DNA of 64,000 nt from Trema orientale (Eukaryota; Streptophyta; Magnoliopsida; Rosales; Cannabaceae), in the NCBI GenBank assembly GCA_002914845.1, contig JXTC01000019.1, positions 1,421,557 to 1,485,556 of the forward strand. The letters run 5' to 3'. Of this stretch, positions 49,890-62,071 are shown one piece after another (position 1 is the stretch's first letter; the number at the start of each line of letters is the position of its first letter). A model generated the notes under the pieces. The model saw only the letters and a program-made list of their open reading frames with translations. It searched no databases and was not told the origin of the DNA. Position numbers and translations under genes: made by a program.

Positions 49890-50052
49890 CCAACTGGGGT
49901 TAGTTCAGTTGGTCCAAGGCTTGTGGGAAGTATGTGTGAGTTTGGAGGGTCAGGGGTTCGAGCTTTGGTAGAGTGTGTGTGTTATTTTCCTTTAATTTGT
50001 AGTAAGTGGTGGTCATTAGTTAAGCCCCACTTAAAAAAAAAAAAAAAAAAAA
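49890..50052 (+). mobile_element. tRNA-derived SINE, copy 1
   Basis: About 163 bp starting CCAACTGGGGTTAGTTCAG. It contains a pol III A-box (TTAGTTCAGTTGG) and B-box (GGGGTTCGAGCTT), a tRNA-unrelated part (TTTAATTTGTAGTAAGTGGT, CATTAGTTAAGCCCCAC) and a poly(A) tail of about 20. No obvious flanking duplication. A second copy on the minus strand lies at 59028-59190. Confidence 0.82.
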
Positions 50053-51233
50053 CTGCTATTCGAAAAGCCACATCATTTAACTTTTATTATTATTATTTTT
50101 TTTAAAAAAGTTCAATTTTAAGTTTAAGTTAAACTTAAGTTTCAGCCTTATCATTTGAAGGTTAAGCCACATCATTTAAGTTATAAATTTAGAAAGAAGT
50201 CAAATCCCAAGAACTCTTTTTTTCAAAGAAACTGTTGCTGAATTTTTTAATGGGTGCAAAGTCGCCTACAGGCTACAGCTGCTTTAATTGGTACACCACG
50301 TTAGAAGTGAAGTGCATAATATTTACTTAAGAAAAGGAGATTGACATTAATTAAAATACTGATCTAATTATCAGAGACAACAAATTCAACAATGTAAAGC
50401 CACATGCAAGAGTACCATTCTCCAATTTAATATGTTAAGTAGTCGGTGTTTCGGTGAAATAGTTCATTGCTTACCAAAAGTAATTTAACACCACGATGCT
50501 AAATTACAAGACTCATAACTACAGGTTCTCGTATTTATTATTTCTTTTTAATGACAAACTTTCGCATAGTTACCATGTCTCATATTTATAGTAACATGTA
50601 CTCCAATAAGATTATCGAATGAAACTTGCTTGAGCTACGTAGCAATTTCGTTTATTTTTCATTTTCACAAGTGTCAAAACTGATACACCAAACCGAGAAG
50701 GTAAATTTAATATTGAAATTCAACTATAGGAGACATGCTATGAGAGCATGGATTAATAAAATAACCACTATTGAAAGACTATCTAACTTTTCTAGTATTA
50801 AATTCACCAACCTCGTGTAATTTGCTTATTTGCACTCGTTCTCTCCTTCACAGACTAATTTAAGCTGAATAAAGATGAATTATGATTCAAGTAGGCCATA
50901 AAAGGACCAATAAATAAACGAAAAGCCTTGCCATCGGATTCAAATAATGTTCCACTACAGTTAGCCTATTCCAAACAAAGTCACCTAGGTGTACAAATAC
51001 CAAATATACACAACTGTGGACTGAAACACTACAACAGCCGAAAGAGAGAAAACAAGAAAGAAAAATACAAGAAGAAATGTAAAATATAAAAAATAAAACT
51101 AAAATGAAATAAAACGCCAATCTGATAATTTTTATGTATACAGGCTCCATGGTTTCTCTAAAACAAGGCGTTTCAATGGCCTTCTATATTATTCATCTCC
51201 TTTGGACCAGAAACGGAGCTCTAAACTCAAGTC
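50053..51233. other. Gene-free DNA and WRKY 3' UTR
   Basis: No gene recognised. The right-hand few hundred bases should hold the 3' UTR of the minus-strand WRKY gene. The short open frames are unremarkable. Confidence 0.45.
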
Positions 51234-54200
51234 TCAACAAGGCTTGATTTCGAATCCTATGCTTAACAGAGTTCGAGCTGATTCCATAGCCTTCTCGCCT
51301 CCAAGGTCCAAGGCTTCACCAGTCAACTCTCCCTCATTATCCACTGACCACTGGGTAGAAGTGATTTGGTTTTGGGTTGTCTCTGATTTCTTCGACTGCA
51401 AATTGTTCATGGAAGCAGGAGCAGCGGCAGCAACAAGAGGAGCACTTGGAGGGCCATGTCGCTTTTTGGGTACAGGCATGTCATGGTCATGCACGCCCTT
51501 GTATGTTATGATGACGGCGTTACTGTTATCTACCGCTGACTCTATATGCTTTCGTACAGGACATCCAGCAGAAGTGCATCTATAGTAGTTTCTGAATAAC
51601 ATTCAAGCACAAAATCAATAAACAATGGAAGAGAGACAATAGAAGCTAAAAATAAATTGAATCAATTCAGTTCTCAATGAGAATTAATAGATGAAGTATT
51701 GTTTTAACAATTGCTGGTGCCAATGAATCCAGAGTAAAAACAAGTAAAGGCAGTTTCCTCATTCCAAGATGCGGGGCAATAAGAAAACAAGGGAACGAAT
51801 AACATATAGCCAAAAATGATCAGGAAAGAGGGTGGGTTTGCACTGTGCAGGATTGGCACAATGTTGCAAAGGCTGAGAGAGTAGATGGTTTAAGTCCTTG
51901 CAAAACTAGATATAGGCCAATCGTACCTCGTACACACTCACAAATGTGCAGTAATAATGCACTTGGTAGCATGATTTCAGCAATAATTCTCCGTCCATTA
52001 TACGTAGGCTCAACCATTCATCAAAATGTGTATACTGTATACACTAATTAGTAATTACAATGACTTTTAGAGAATCAGAGCAATCTGAAGACATAAACAC
52101 TATCTAATACGATTATCATTTAGAAGTAAAGAGAAGAGAGCTCTAAAATAGGAGTACCAGCTAAGAAGGTAAACTAACAACATTTAGCCACATAGAGAAT
52201 TATAAAAGCGATAAACCACACTCACAATAATGTAACAAATAATGTGAAGTGCAAAGATCATGCCACTATCTAAACTTAAATCAAAGCAGCATTAGATACA
52301 AAACTAATTAGTCATGTCAAAGAGATAAAGACTGCACAGAAAGTTCAAATAACCATAGTAAAGACATGAACCTGGGATGAGGATTTCCCTTCACCATTTT
52401 CTGTCCATATTTCCGCCATCTGTGTCCATCAGCCGAAATTCCCACATCACCCGCCGCATGCACAACAAATTTAGGCTTCTTGCTAGGTTTCAAGAGAGAA
52501 CCCGAATATTCTAACTGATTTTTCTTCAATCTGGTTATATGCAAAAGTGTACAAGTAAATTAACAGAAGATATTAAGAAAGCTCCTTCCAACAACAAAAA
52601 TGGAGAGTAAGGTTCATCAGAGAACCAAAATTGTGGAAACCAACTTCACTGGAAACTTGCCTTTTTTTTGGCTCTGGTTCATTGTTGTGCTCCTCCTTGA
52701 CCTTAACATCACCATTCTCATCAGAGTTCATCAAACTCTGTCGTTTTCTTTCGGAACATGGAGTTGTTTCATGTATGCTTTCTTTTGCAGATGCGGATGG
52801 ATCCGAATCTCTAGGGACTTTACTGGGCTGTTTTGTAACAGTACTCCCAGAAAAACGCTCAACAGATGGAAGCTTATTTTCCTTTGTGCTGTTACTCCTT
52901 TTAGGAGGATCATGGGTATGCTCGCTTTTGTAGACGATTTCGGTTACATGCCCAGAGTGATCACAGCATTCAATTTTCTTAGCACAGCACTCGGAATATG
53001 TGCATTTGTAATAGCTTCGAGAACCTTTAGGGCTCTTCACTTGCTTCTGACCATATTTCCGCCAATTGTAACCATCAGAAGCAGGTATCTTCAGATTCTT
53101 CATGGAAGGAACAGGAGAGACAGTTATAATGTCTGAGGAGTTTTGCTGGTCAGCCTCAGGCTTACATAAACCATTGTCCTTCGGAGGTGATAGTCTCTGT
53201 TCAAGAAAAGTTGGGCTTGGAGCAGAAGAAATGGATTGAGTAACAGAGGTTGGTGATAGTTCTGGCGAAGTTTGACACGCAGTTGACTGATGCTGATTTT
53301 CTCTTGGAGCATCAGGATTTTGGACCCTTGTATCAGTCAGAACTTCCTCGTGATTAATCGCAGTTTGTCCCTAAGAGAACAAATGAAATTATAGATGGAA
53401 CAGAAAAAAAATATGTATTGACTAACTAGATGCACTAGGCAACAAATACAACAGTAAGATAGGGAAAACACTCTCGAGCTATGTTTGTGAGATATTGCAA
53501 TTCAAATTTTAGCATGGTTTAGAAGATTTCAAGGCAGGATTCAAGACTTAGAGGTGCAGGTGACTTGTGGAAGGGAAGAGTGCATTTAGCAAGAGGCAGA
53601 ACTCACAACACATGTCAACAAAAGGTTTTCTTCATTAAATTCCAAAAATTCAGAAACAATCTCAATTAGTGTGAAGCAATATGGAGAGTTGAGACAGTTC
53701 CAAATTGGAGGTCGAACTAGGCAAGGTGCAAAAGATTATTTATAACCCTTGATAACTTCAGTGGGGTGCTTACATTATGTTATCATGTCATGAGGAACAC
53801 CCAAGAAGACTAACGAAAGTTTCATCAATCATATATATTATTTTTATTATTATTGTCCTTTATCGGAATTCATCTATCTTCTATGCCCTCCCGTCCAGGA
53901 AGTCCCTCACCAATTGAGACAATGTCCTTTTTATTAATTTTTTTTCCTCATATGGTTTACACTCGGATAAAACAAGTAGATTTATGATGGTCAAAGAGGT
54001 TAAAACATTCTATGGGCTTAATGCCCTCAAGTAAGGAAACAGCTTAACAATAAGTTATATATTGCTAGCTAGATAAATAGATGCAGCTATCATTTCTTTG
54101 AACCACATAGGTCAGAACCAAGAAATAATAGATAGGCAACGTAAAGCTAGCCAAACATTTCATGTTAACAAGTTATTCATTCAGTACACTTGGTTACATC

Positions 54201-55478
54201 AGCTAAGGACCTTAGGTATATCCTTAGATAAAAAAAAATTACAAACTTGTATTTCCTACCACGGAATTAATAAGCAGCAAAAGCTACCATTGCCACCCCA
54301 AAAGGAATTGAGTTCACCTTAGTTAGGACCTCTATCCTCAAGAGTTCAAAATTTTCACCAAGTTATTTTGCTGAATAAAAGTGAGCATAATTTTCCACTA
54401 ATTCCCAGCCAATCCTCCTAACATGTCATACCTGGTCTCCAATGTCTTCTAAGTTCTTGATGTTCAATTTTCAACTAAAGTACAAATATCAAAATCAAGC
54501 TAGGGACTCCAGACCATTATATTCAAACGGCGTTCCACAAATCTCTCATATGATCACGTGGAATGTAAAGCAAGATGTCTGAACCCAATTGTGATGGGGT
54601 TGTGTCTCATCCTGATCGCTGGCCTATGAGGGGTGATAAACTATTAACAAGACTCCATCATTAAACAAAAAAAAATAAAAATAATAATAATAATAAATTC
54701 ACCAAGCATATCTTAACACTTCCTATCCTCCGAATTAAGAGTTAAAACCTGTAATCAGAGCACCATCTCCCCCAAAGCTACAACTAAGAAGAATAACTGT
54801 ACCAGAAATGACCACCACGCACGTTTATACAAACACTCCCAACTGTCCACACTGAGTTACATTTCCAATTTATATTTAGGTCAACAAACCACAAATACAT
54901 CAGACAAACAGGTACAAGAATTCATTACAGCAGATCCAATTTCTAAACACATAATATAAAATGATTAAAAAAACTTGAATACCCGGAAAACAAAAGGGCA
55001 GAAATCCCAAAACCAAAGCTCAAAAACTCAAATTTCAACTGTGCAAGACTGAGCTTTACTCACTTGGGTTTGAGCTCCATCGTTTGACTTTGACGTAGAA
55101 TTCACTTGAAGACCTGTAAGATCAACAACACAGTCCATCACTGTCACTCTAATTCCACCATACCAAAACCAAAAACCAAAGAAACTGCTTCCCAAACACA
55201 TATACACGCACATATATTCATACATATATAAATAGAGAATTCTCAGAAACCGAAAACCTACCACTATCAGGCGCAGCTAGGGTTTCCAATTGAAGCTCTT
55301 TGGGCTCGGCTCCACTTTTGGGGTCCGAACTCCGAAACTCACCTCGTTGAAATTCGCCGACTCCAGCTTCGTCATCACAGTCTTCTTCCTCTTCTCCTTC
55401 TTCTTCTTCTTCTTCTTCTTCGTTCGTCTTTAGGTTTTGGGATTCGAGAGCTTCGGAGCTCTCATGCTCGGCAGCCAT
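51234..55478 (-). CDS. WRKY1: Group I WRKY transcription factor (WRKY1/ZAP1-like)
   Basis: Nuclear DNA-binding regulator with two WRKY domains. Five exons on the minus strand: 55478-55262, 55113-55064, 53370-52661, 52530-52372 and 51591-51234, about 497 residues. The N-terminus is acidic with a poly-Glu run, from a GAA/TTC microsatellite at about 55402. First domain: WRKYGQK at residues 192-198 with C-x4-C (CTYSEC) and HTH. Second domain: WRKYGQK at 364-370 with CTSAGC and HDH. The intron interrupting HPR|NYYRC is the conserved WRKY-domain intron position. The C-terminus [16 protein letters not shown] resembles what I recall of AtWRKY1/ZAP1 and its orthologues; WRKY32 is the alternative. The third intron has a GC donor. 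The 1.7-kb second intron contains nothing recognisable. Confidence 0.93.
52531..52660 (-). other. GC-AG intron in the WRKY gene
   Basis: On the minus strand exon 3 ends CCAAAAAAAAG and the intron begins GCAAGTTTCC, the usual strong context of GC donors (AG|GCAAGT). The acceptor is AACCAG before ATTGAAG. The join gives KKRLKKNQ in frame. The nearest GT, four bases on, would break the frame. Confidence 0.8.
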
Positions 55479-55530
55479 GGCCGATTGTTCTGAGTGAGAG
55501 TAAAGTTTTTGCCGAAACTGTTCCAGAGGC

Positions 55531-55538
55531 CTTTTATA
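55531..55538 (-). promoter_or_regulatory. TATA box of the WRKY gene
   Basis: The minus strand reads TATAAAAG at 55538-55531, about 55 bp before the ATG, leaving a leader of roughly 25 nt. Spacing and sequence are consistent with a core promoter. Confidence 0.6.
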
Positions 55539-55592
55539 CTGTCCGAAACCCCAAACATGGAGAGGAGGTATATTGTGTGTGTATCGGATTCT

Positions 55593-55599
<7 letters not shown>

Positions 55600-55636
<37 letters not shown>
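55600..55636. repeat. (GA)n microsatellite upstream of WRKY
   Basis: About 18 AG units, some 120 bp upstream of the WRKY ATG, between the TATA box and the W-box cluster. Read on the gene strand it is (CT)n. Confidence 0.85.
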
Positions 55637-55639
<3 letters not shown>

Positions 55640-55656
55640 GAGGGGTATATGTGTCT

Positions 55657-55800
55657 TTGACTGAGGTTGACTCAGGTGGTTTTCGTGACGGTGTAACGGA
55701 TGCCGTTCATTTCTCCGTTACATCAGGTGCCCGGATCACCGTCGATTTGTTTGACTTGACGATTTCTTTTGATCGCCGTCCGCTACTGGTCTCTTTGACT
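55657..55800. promoter_or_regulatory. W-box cluster in the WRKY promoter
   Basis: Five TTGAC cores on the plus strand: 55657-55662, 55667-55672, 55751-55756, 55756-55761 and 55795-55800; four are TTGACT, the full W-box. They lie 180-325 bp upstream of the ATG. W-boxes are the WRKY target, so auto- or cross-regulation is likely. Confidence 0.65.
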
Positions 55801-55809
55801 CAGACATTG

Positions 55810-58793
55810 TGACCCCCCTTCTTTTTCTTTTGGGTACTATTTTATTTGGCTTAGGGAAGTGTGTAGTGTGTGTGTGACCATTATACTCTAATATTAAGAG
55901 CTGCTATTGTTGTTTATTATATACATTCTTTTTTATTAACAAAAAAAAATATACATTTTTTTTTAATGATAATCAAGGATATAATTTTTTTTCACCCTTT
56001 TTTTCGCAAGGGTAGGAGTATGTTGTGGCACATGGCCTCCAGTGGAGCCAAAAATTTAATCTAGGAACAAAAATCAAATAATCAAATGTACTTTAATTGG
56101 AGCAAAGACTTATCTACGTGTCATTTATATGAAAAACAAAATTCAGAGGGCTAACTGCCTCAGCCCATGTAGCTCTGCCGCTGCTCATGAGAACCAAATT
56201 GGGACATTCATTATTTATTCCATAATAGAAAAACTATACATTAATACTTTTCTTGTCACATTGCTTAATTTGAAAGGTGGAAGCATGGGTCTAAATGTTC
56301 TAATAAGCGATGGATATATCTGATTTTGGTACAAATATTTTACCAATAGAAACAAGGTTGTTCAATAATTGTACGCTCCTCTAGATGTGTGCATATTTTT
56401 CATTTTTAAGGGGTGGGGGTTTGGCATTTAATATTGTATTATAAATGATGCGACTGTGAAATATGGTGTTATAATAGATCTCAATCGTCTATTAAAGTGT
56501 ACTCCAAGACTTATTTTAAGTGTTGACCATGCTGTAACACTCTTATGGTATTATATGTCTTTTATTTTAGTAAGTATTGTGTCATGTAGTTTTCTTCATA
56601 GAAGGAAAAAAATGCTATCAATTGAATATCTTAGTTACTAATGCTTTTTTACCATTATCAAGCAAATAAGATATTAATAATAGAACTAATGCTTTTTTAC
56701 CATTATCAAGCAAATAAGATATTAATAATAGAAAAATAAAGGATCGATTACTTTGTTAGTTCTTAAATTATTGGGAAAGTTTTATTTTAATTTTTAAACT
56801 TTAAAAAACTTTCGTTTCGCATTCTTAATATTTTAAAATTTTTAACAATTTTTTTTTTGTTGAATATGTGAAATAAAAGAACTCAAAGTTTTGATTCAAT
56901 ACGAAAATTAATTCTTGTATGAATATAATAATATGCCCTTAATTATAATAAATTGTTAACGAATTAAGTCTTCAGGGACTAATGAGAAGCAAATTTTAAA
57001 ATTTTGAGAATCAAAACCATATATTTAAAAGTTTAGGGACCGTTGTGAAACTTTCTCAATAATTTAACGATCAATAGAGTAATTAATCCAAACATAAATA
57101 TGTATTTCCCAAGTCTTGTAAATAGGCATGATTTAGGTGTTTTAACAACTGAGGTAAAGGAAAAAGTTAAAAATAAAATATTGAAGCCAACATTGTGTCT
57201 TGTAGTGGAACATCTTTGTGTTTACTGTCCAACTTCCTTTAGTACATTAACCATATTCTCTATCAAAGTTTTGTGGTCAAAAGTTCCATGAAAATTTGAT
57301 CCTTTCTTTTGGAGTAAAATAAACGTGACTTTCCATGCGCTTAGTGAAGAATTAAATAGTAATGTCAAATGTCCTCCACTTTTTCTTGTTGAATTTCTGC
57401 TTTCTCTGAATGAATTAATTCCATAACAAAAAGGGAGAATCGTGTACCTCTTTTGTTTTTTCGTCTTTGGTTTCAATTTCATTAGGGGAAAATGCCTCTC
57501 TATTTCACATATGATTTCATTAAAATATATTTTTTTTATAAAAAAAATATTAGTATATTATTTTAATATGCTTGTGAGTCTCTCAAATGGTCCTTGGGTG
57601 TCAAGTTCAACGAATTATATTAATCCTTAGTTTTATCTACCAAGAAAAGGGGAAAAAGATGTACCAATTGGGCTTTAACATCCTGCCCACAAAATTATTC
57701 TTGCAGCACTAATTGATTCCAAACCAACGTTGGCAAAAACTATATATGTTTGACATTGTTAGCTGAAAAATGTTATTGTAACCGAAAGTTGCTAGCTGGT
57801 TTTAGAAGTTTTGCATTGCTACCATTTAATAAAATAAAGTGGCACAACGTTGTCTTTATTTTTCTAAAGTTTATCTTAAAAAATGTCAAAATTTATGAAA
57901 AAAGACATATCTTTAGAAAGATTATGTTTAGAATGGGTAGCATCCCGCATCCCACTATTTTCATACCAGCTGATGTGGTAAAAAGTTTGTTACCATACAA
58001 TTAATAAATGTTAATAAACTAATTTATAGTAAGTTTTAATTCACCAATTGACCAAAAATAACTTATCTGTCACACCAGTAATATTTTAAAAGTAATAAAT
58101 AAAAATAGGATTCGTAGCAATATCCTATTTAAAATAGTACTACCGAATTCGCAACTAATGTGAAGGTAATGCTATGAAGCAAAATCTAGTGGTAAACTCA
58201 CTCTTCTCAACTTAAGATGTAATAAGTTCAAACCATTGTAACAAATAACAATAAAATGGAGGGTAAAAGACAAAAACAGGGCGTAGTGGTACTGGTAAGT
58301 CATTGATGCTACACTGTCACTCGGGCTACTTTCCAAATTGAAGTGAGAAATTAGAGTTGTTCATTATATTAGTAAATTTGGACAATTTTGCAAGTTCTTC
58401 CCAAACTAATTAATTAGTTTTTTTAGTTTGTTAGCTTCACACAAAGCGATCAATTTAATTAATTCGGTTTTCAGTTTTTGTTTTCTCTATTCACGGTTGG
58501 TCATGTTATTCCTTTTTTGGTGTTCACAGTTGAAGGACAACTCAATCTAGAATGAAAAGACTTGAAGCTAAGGTTTTATTTATTTATTTTTTGATGGTTT
58601 TTTTTATAAGTATTGCAATTTTTTTTGAAGTTGATTATATCAATTATTATAATAATAAATTTTGTATTTTAAATAATCTTATATACGCTTTTTCTTGGTC
58701 GATCAATCCAACAGCTGGTTTGTCAACTATACTTTTTTTTTTTTTTTTTTTTNATTAGTTTTGACTTTTAAAATTTCTCATATTCGATCTATG
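55810..58793. other. Gene-free AT-rich DNA
   Basis: No gene recognised. Around 58195-58260 a B-box-like AAGTTCAAACC may mark another decayed tRNA-like repeat. One assembly N lies in a poly(T) run at 58753, next to TTTGTCAACTATACTT, a 16-mer also present at the edge of the SINE at 59191. Confidence 0.45.
56638..56734. repeat. Perfect tandem duplication, period 48 bp
   Basis: A unit starting ATGCTTTTTTACCATTATCA at 56641 is repeated at 56689 without visible change (through AAGCAAATAAGATATTAAT). Very recent or an assembly artefact. Confidence 0.85.
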
Positions 58794-58844
58794 AAGTATA
58801 TTTTTGTTTTTTCATTTTACTCAAAAAAAAGTATATTTTTGTTT
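58794..58844. repeat. Poly(A) micro-insertion with perfect 16-bp direct repeat
   Basis: AAGTATATTTTTGTTT at 58794-58809 and 58829-58844 flank the 19-bp insert TTTCATTTTACTCAAAAAA. Its head resembles the insert at 27263 (TTCATTC plus A-run). Confidence 0.65.
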
Positions 58845-59027
58845 CTCCTTTAAAAGAAAGAAAAAAAATATATATATATATATATTTCCCCAATTTAGTC
58901 CTTAAACTTTGATAGTTTGATTTCAGTTTTAACCATAGTGTTAAAAATTATGGATCAAAATTGAGAAAAAAAACATAATTCAGAATAGGAGAGTATGTAT
59001 GGCATTAGAGGTTTATCAACTAAACTT

Positions 59028-59190
59028 TTTTTTTTTTTTAAAAGTAGGGCTTAACTAATGACCACCACTTACTACAAATTAAAGAAAAATGACACACACA
59101 CACACTACCAAGGTTTGAACCCCTGACCCCCCCAAACACACACACACAACCCTCAAACCTTGGACCAACTGAGCTAGCCCCAGTTGGCAG
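59028..59190 (-). mobile_element. tRNA-derived SINE, copy 2
   Basis: Minus-strand copy of the 49890 SINE: 5' end at 59190 (CTGCCAACTGGGGCTAGCTC), A-box TAGCTCAGTTGG, B-box GGGGTTCAAACC, shared body CTTTAATTTGTAGTAAGTGG and an A-tail (T-run at 59028). Two (CA)n expansions lie in the body. Flanks TTTATCAACTAAACTT (59012-59027) and TTTGTCAACTATACTT (59191-59206) match in 14 of 16 bases, a target duplication. Confidence 0.88.
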
Positions 59191-59206
59191 TTTGTCAACT
59201 ATACTT

Positions 59207-62071
59207 AAACCAACCAAATTTAGATATATTATTTCCATCTTTTCAATTTCGCTTTTCGGTCTATTTGTTCCACACAAGGCCGAATTATCAGTTTATTGTT
59301 TTACACACGATCAATTTAACATGATTTGTGACCTTAGAGTCTTAGACAACATTTTCATATAAGCTTTTAAATAAATTATTTTAATCTTCTATTTAAAATA
59401 TATTTGTGCTTATGTTCTAGTGAAATAGATATTGAATTTGTTGGAGAAATAGTAATAATAGAGTTTATATGTTTTGGTGAGAATAACAATGGTAGTGATT
59501 TGGTGCCAGTGGACTTATGATTATAGAGAAGACGGCTAGGATCTAGAAACAAAGTAGGAATAAAGTAACTAAAACCAAAGAAATCGTGTTAGACCAAATT
59601 CTAAAATATATGTATAGGAATTAATGATGAGCTAGTGGTAAGCAAAGCTAGAATTGGCAGAGAGAGCAGAATGAACAATAACTTTTAGAGTGGTAGACTT
59701 CATGTGTAGAATAACTAAAAAAGAAATATAGAGGCTATAATATTGATTAAAACTTAAAGCTTATCATTTATTTGACACGGATTGAACAAAGGAAATGAAA
59801 AGAAAAGAAATAGTATGACCCAAAGAGAACAAGAGAGAATTGTATATATGCTGAAAGTATATGATAATGGGATATTGTTTGATAGAACTGTAGATTTTAA
59901 GGAAAACACTTGTAACTGTGCTGAAAGAAAAATCGGCTGTAGCGTAAAGTAGCTGAGTGTTTAGTAAACTGTAATTTTAAAATATTATGACTTGAAAAAA
60001 CTGTATTAAAGTATTTGATAAATATATGGCTAATATAAAATGACTAAAATAAACGTCATTATACAGTTATGCATATTTATAAAAAGAGCTTATTAATATT
60101 TTTTTATAATTATGTATATTTGTGCATACTAAATATATTAATATAATTTTTTTTTAAAAATTGATATGAAAATAAACTCAATTAAATTTATTTTATTTTA
60201 TTTTATTTTAATTTACTTTATTTTCATTTGAATTTAAAATTTCAATAAAGAATAAATTTGGTTACTTCAAAATAACTAATATGAAGAGTATTTTAGTCCA
60301 TTATGATTTAAATATATTAATACTTTTTTTTTTTAAAAAAATTGATATGAAAATAAACTCAATTAAATGCTTGACATTTTTGTTATTTTAGCCATTATGA
60401 TATATTCATTAAAAGATGATGCAGATTTTCGCATAATCTAAAAGCCAAAGCTGCTTTAGGCAAGCTTTGGTTTTTATTATAGCTTTGTTAAAAATTATTG
60501 AATAATTTGATTTTTAAGTTTTTACCAAATACCTTTTAGTCCAAAAATTATTCGAAAAATGCTTTTAGCTTGTTAATCAGATAAATCAAACTGGTCATTG
60601 TGTTAGTTGAAATGTATCAGATGTGTAAAGGGAAAGAGAGATAAATTGGGTCAGGAAAAAATAAAAAAGAAATTATATAAATAAGAGATTAGTAGGATAC
60701 AGATAAGTTATATATAACCATTACAAAGAGTGATATTTGCCTTATATAAGCTACAAGTGGTGGAATTAATTCACAACATCACCAGAATTTGACACCTTGG
60801 CTTTTATGTGTCTTGTGCGAGTTGAGTATGTCTAGAAAATTAACACATATATGGGTGAGATGTCATCTTCTTAAGAATAACAAATGCCTCAGTTAAAATT
60901 GTGCCACATAACAACTTCTGATTTGATATAATTTCTTCCATTCTTAGCTTGACAAATGGCCCAATAATATTGTGACATGTGGCTTCATTAATAGTGTAGT
61001 ACAAGCTCCTTGATAATGTGGTATAAAATTGACAATCTTCTAATGAAAAATTGACGAGTTAAATTTTCTTAATTGATCTCACATTGCACAATTATCACAT
61101 TATTTTTGACTTAGTATTTTAGTTAGTGACTAATTATAAAAATTTTGTTACACCCTAGAACATTAAATCCCCTGAGCTATAGTGAATGTGGAATATTCGC
61201 TAAAGCCTATTAATATGAATTTTCGCATTATGGTCTTCGAACATATCTCGGAAGCACCGAATTCATGGAGAGAGGATTTTTTCTTGTAGATGAATTTATG
61301 AGAAAAGACGAAGTACCATTACCTTACAGGCACATCTCAACTAGGTTGGCACCCACCTGTAAGATAATCTAATATTCTTCAAACCCAAAAAGAACGACCG
61401 ATACCATCTGTAGGCAAGTTCCAGTAGCAGACAGCTAGCTCTAATTAAGTTCCAGATAATCATGCCAAAATTTTTCTATTGGATTGGCTCAACCCAGATA
61501 ACGCCTCGTTAAAACCTTACTAGAGCAAAACCCAATAGAAAAAATCTCTAGAAAGGAAAAAGAGTACGTTGCAGTGAGTAACAAATTTTAGAATTTAGCT
61601 TGAGCATTGCTTAGATTGACCATTCTGATATCTTTTTTATCGGTGAAACTTTTTGTAGGGATGACAAACTTCAATCTTGATTTTGTAGCTTCGTCATCAT
61701 ATGTGCGCTTGTTTGTGTGTATTTTTCACATATATAAGCCACGTAAATAGAGAGAGAATAAGCCTCATACAAAACAAGATGTTAATCCAATGCAAAGAAA
61801 AATATGGATAAGCATAGAAACTAATAAAATTTCAATATTGGACTAGATGATAATTAACTGCAGATTATTTGGACTTTGAAATAATGAAGGCCAAAATTTT
61901 TAGAATAGGGTGTACTCCCAATTATATATTTAAATTGAGGTTTACACCTAATTTAAATTAAGGTGTGCACCCAATTTATATTTTAAACCTGAGTTGCATA
62001 AAAATATCGATTAGGATTATATACTGACAGATCCTAGTTCCAATGTACTTGTCGGCAGTATAAGCTCGTAC
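59207..62071. other. Gene-free AT-rich DNA, possible retroelement fossil
   Basis: No intact gene. 61150-61570 is less AT-rich and contains AACGCCTCGTTAAAACCTTA with GGAAAAAGAGTACG, wording I associate with untranslated parts of plant LTR-type elements; it is at most a decayed fragment. The rest is AT-rich with scattered repeats. Confidence 0.35.
60130..60370. repeat. Separated direct repeat
   Basis: AAATATATTAATA followed by a T-run, then TTGATATGAAAATAAACTCA and ATTAAAT, occurs at about 60130-60187 and again at about 60308-60367. Origin unknown. Confidence 0.65.

Noticed and set aside
55905-55970. Another micro-insertion between two ATATACATT repeats
   Set aside because: The repeats are mostly T-runs; slippage explains them as well.
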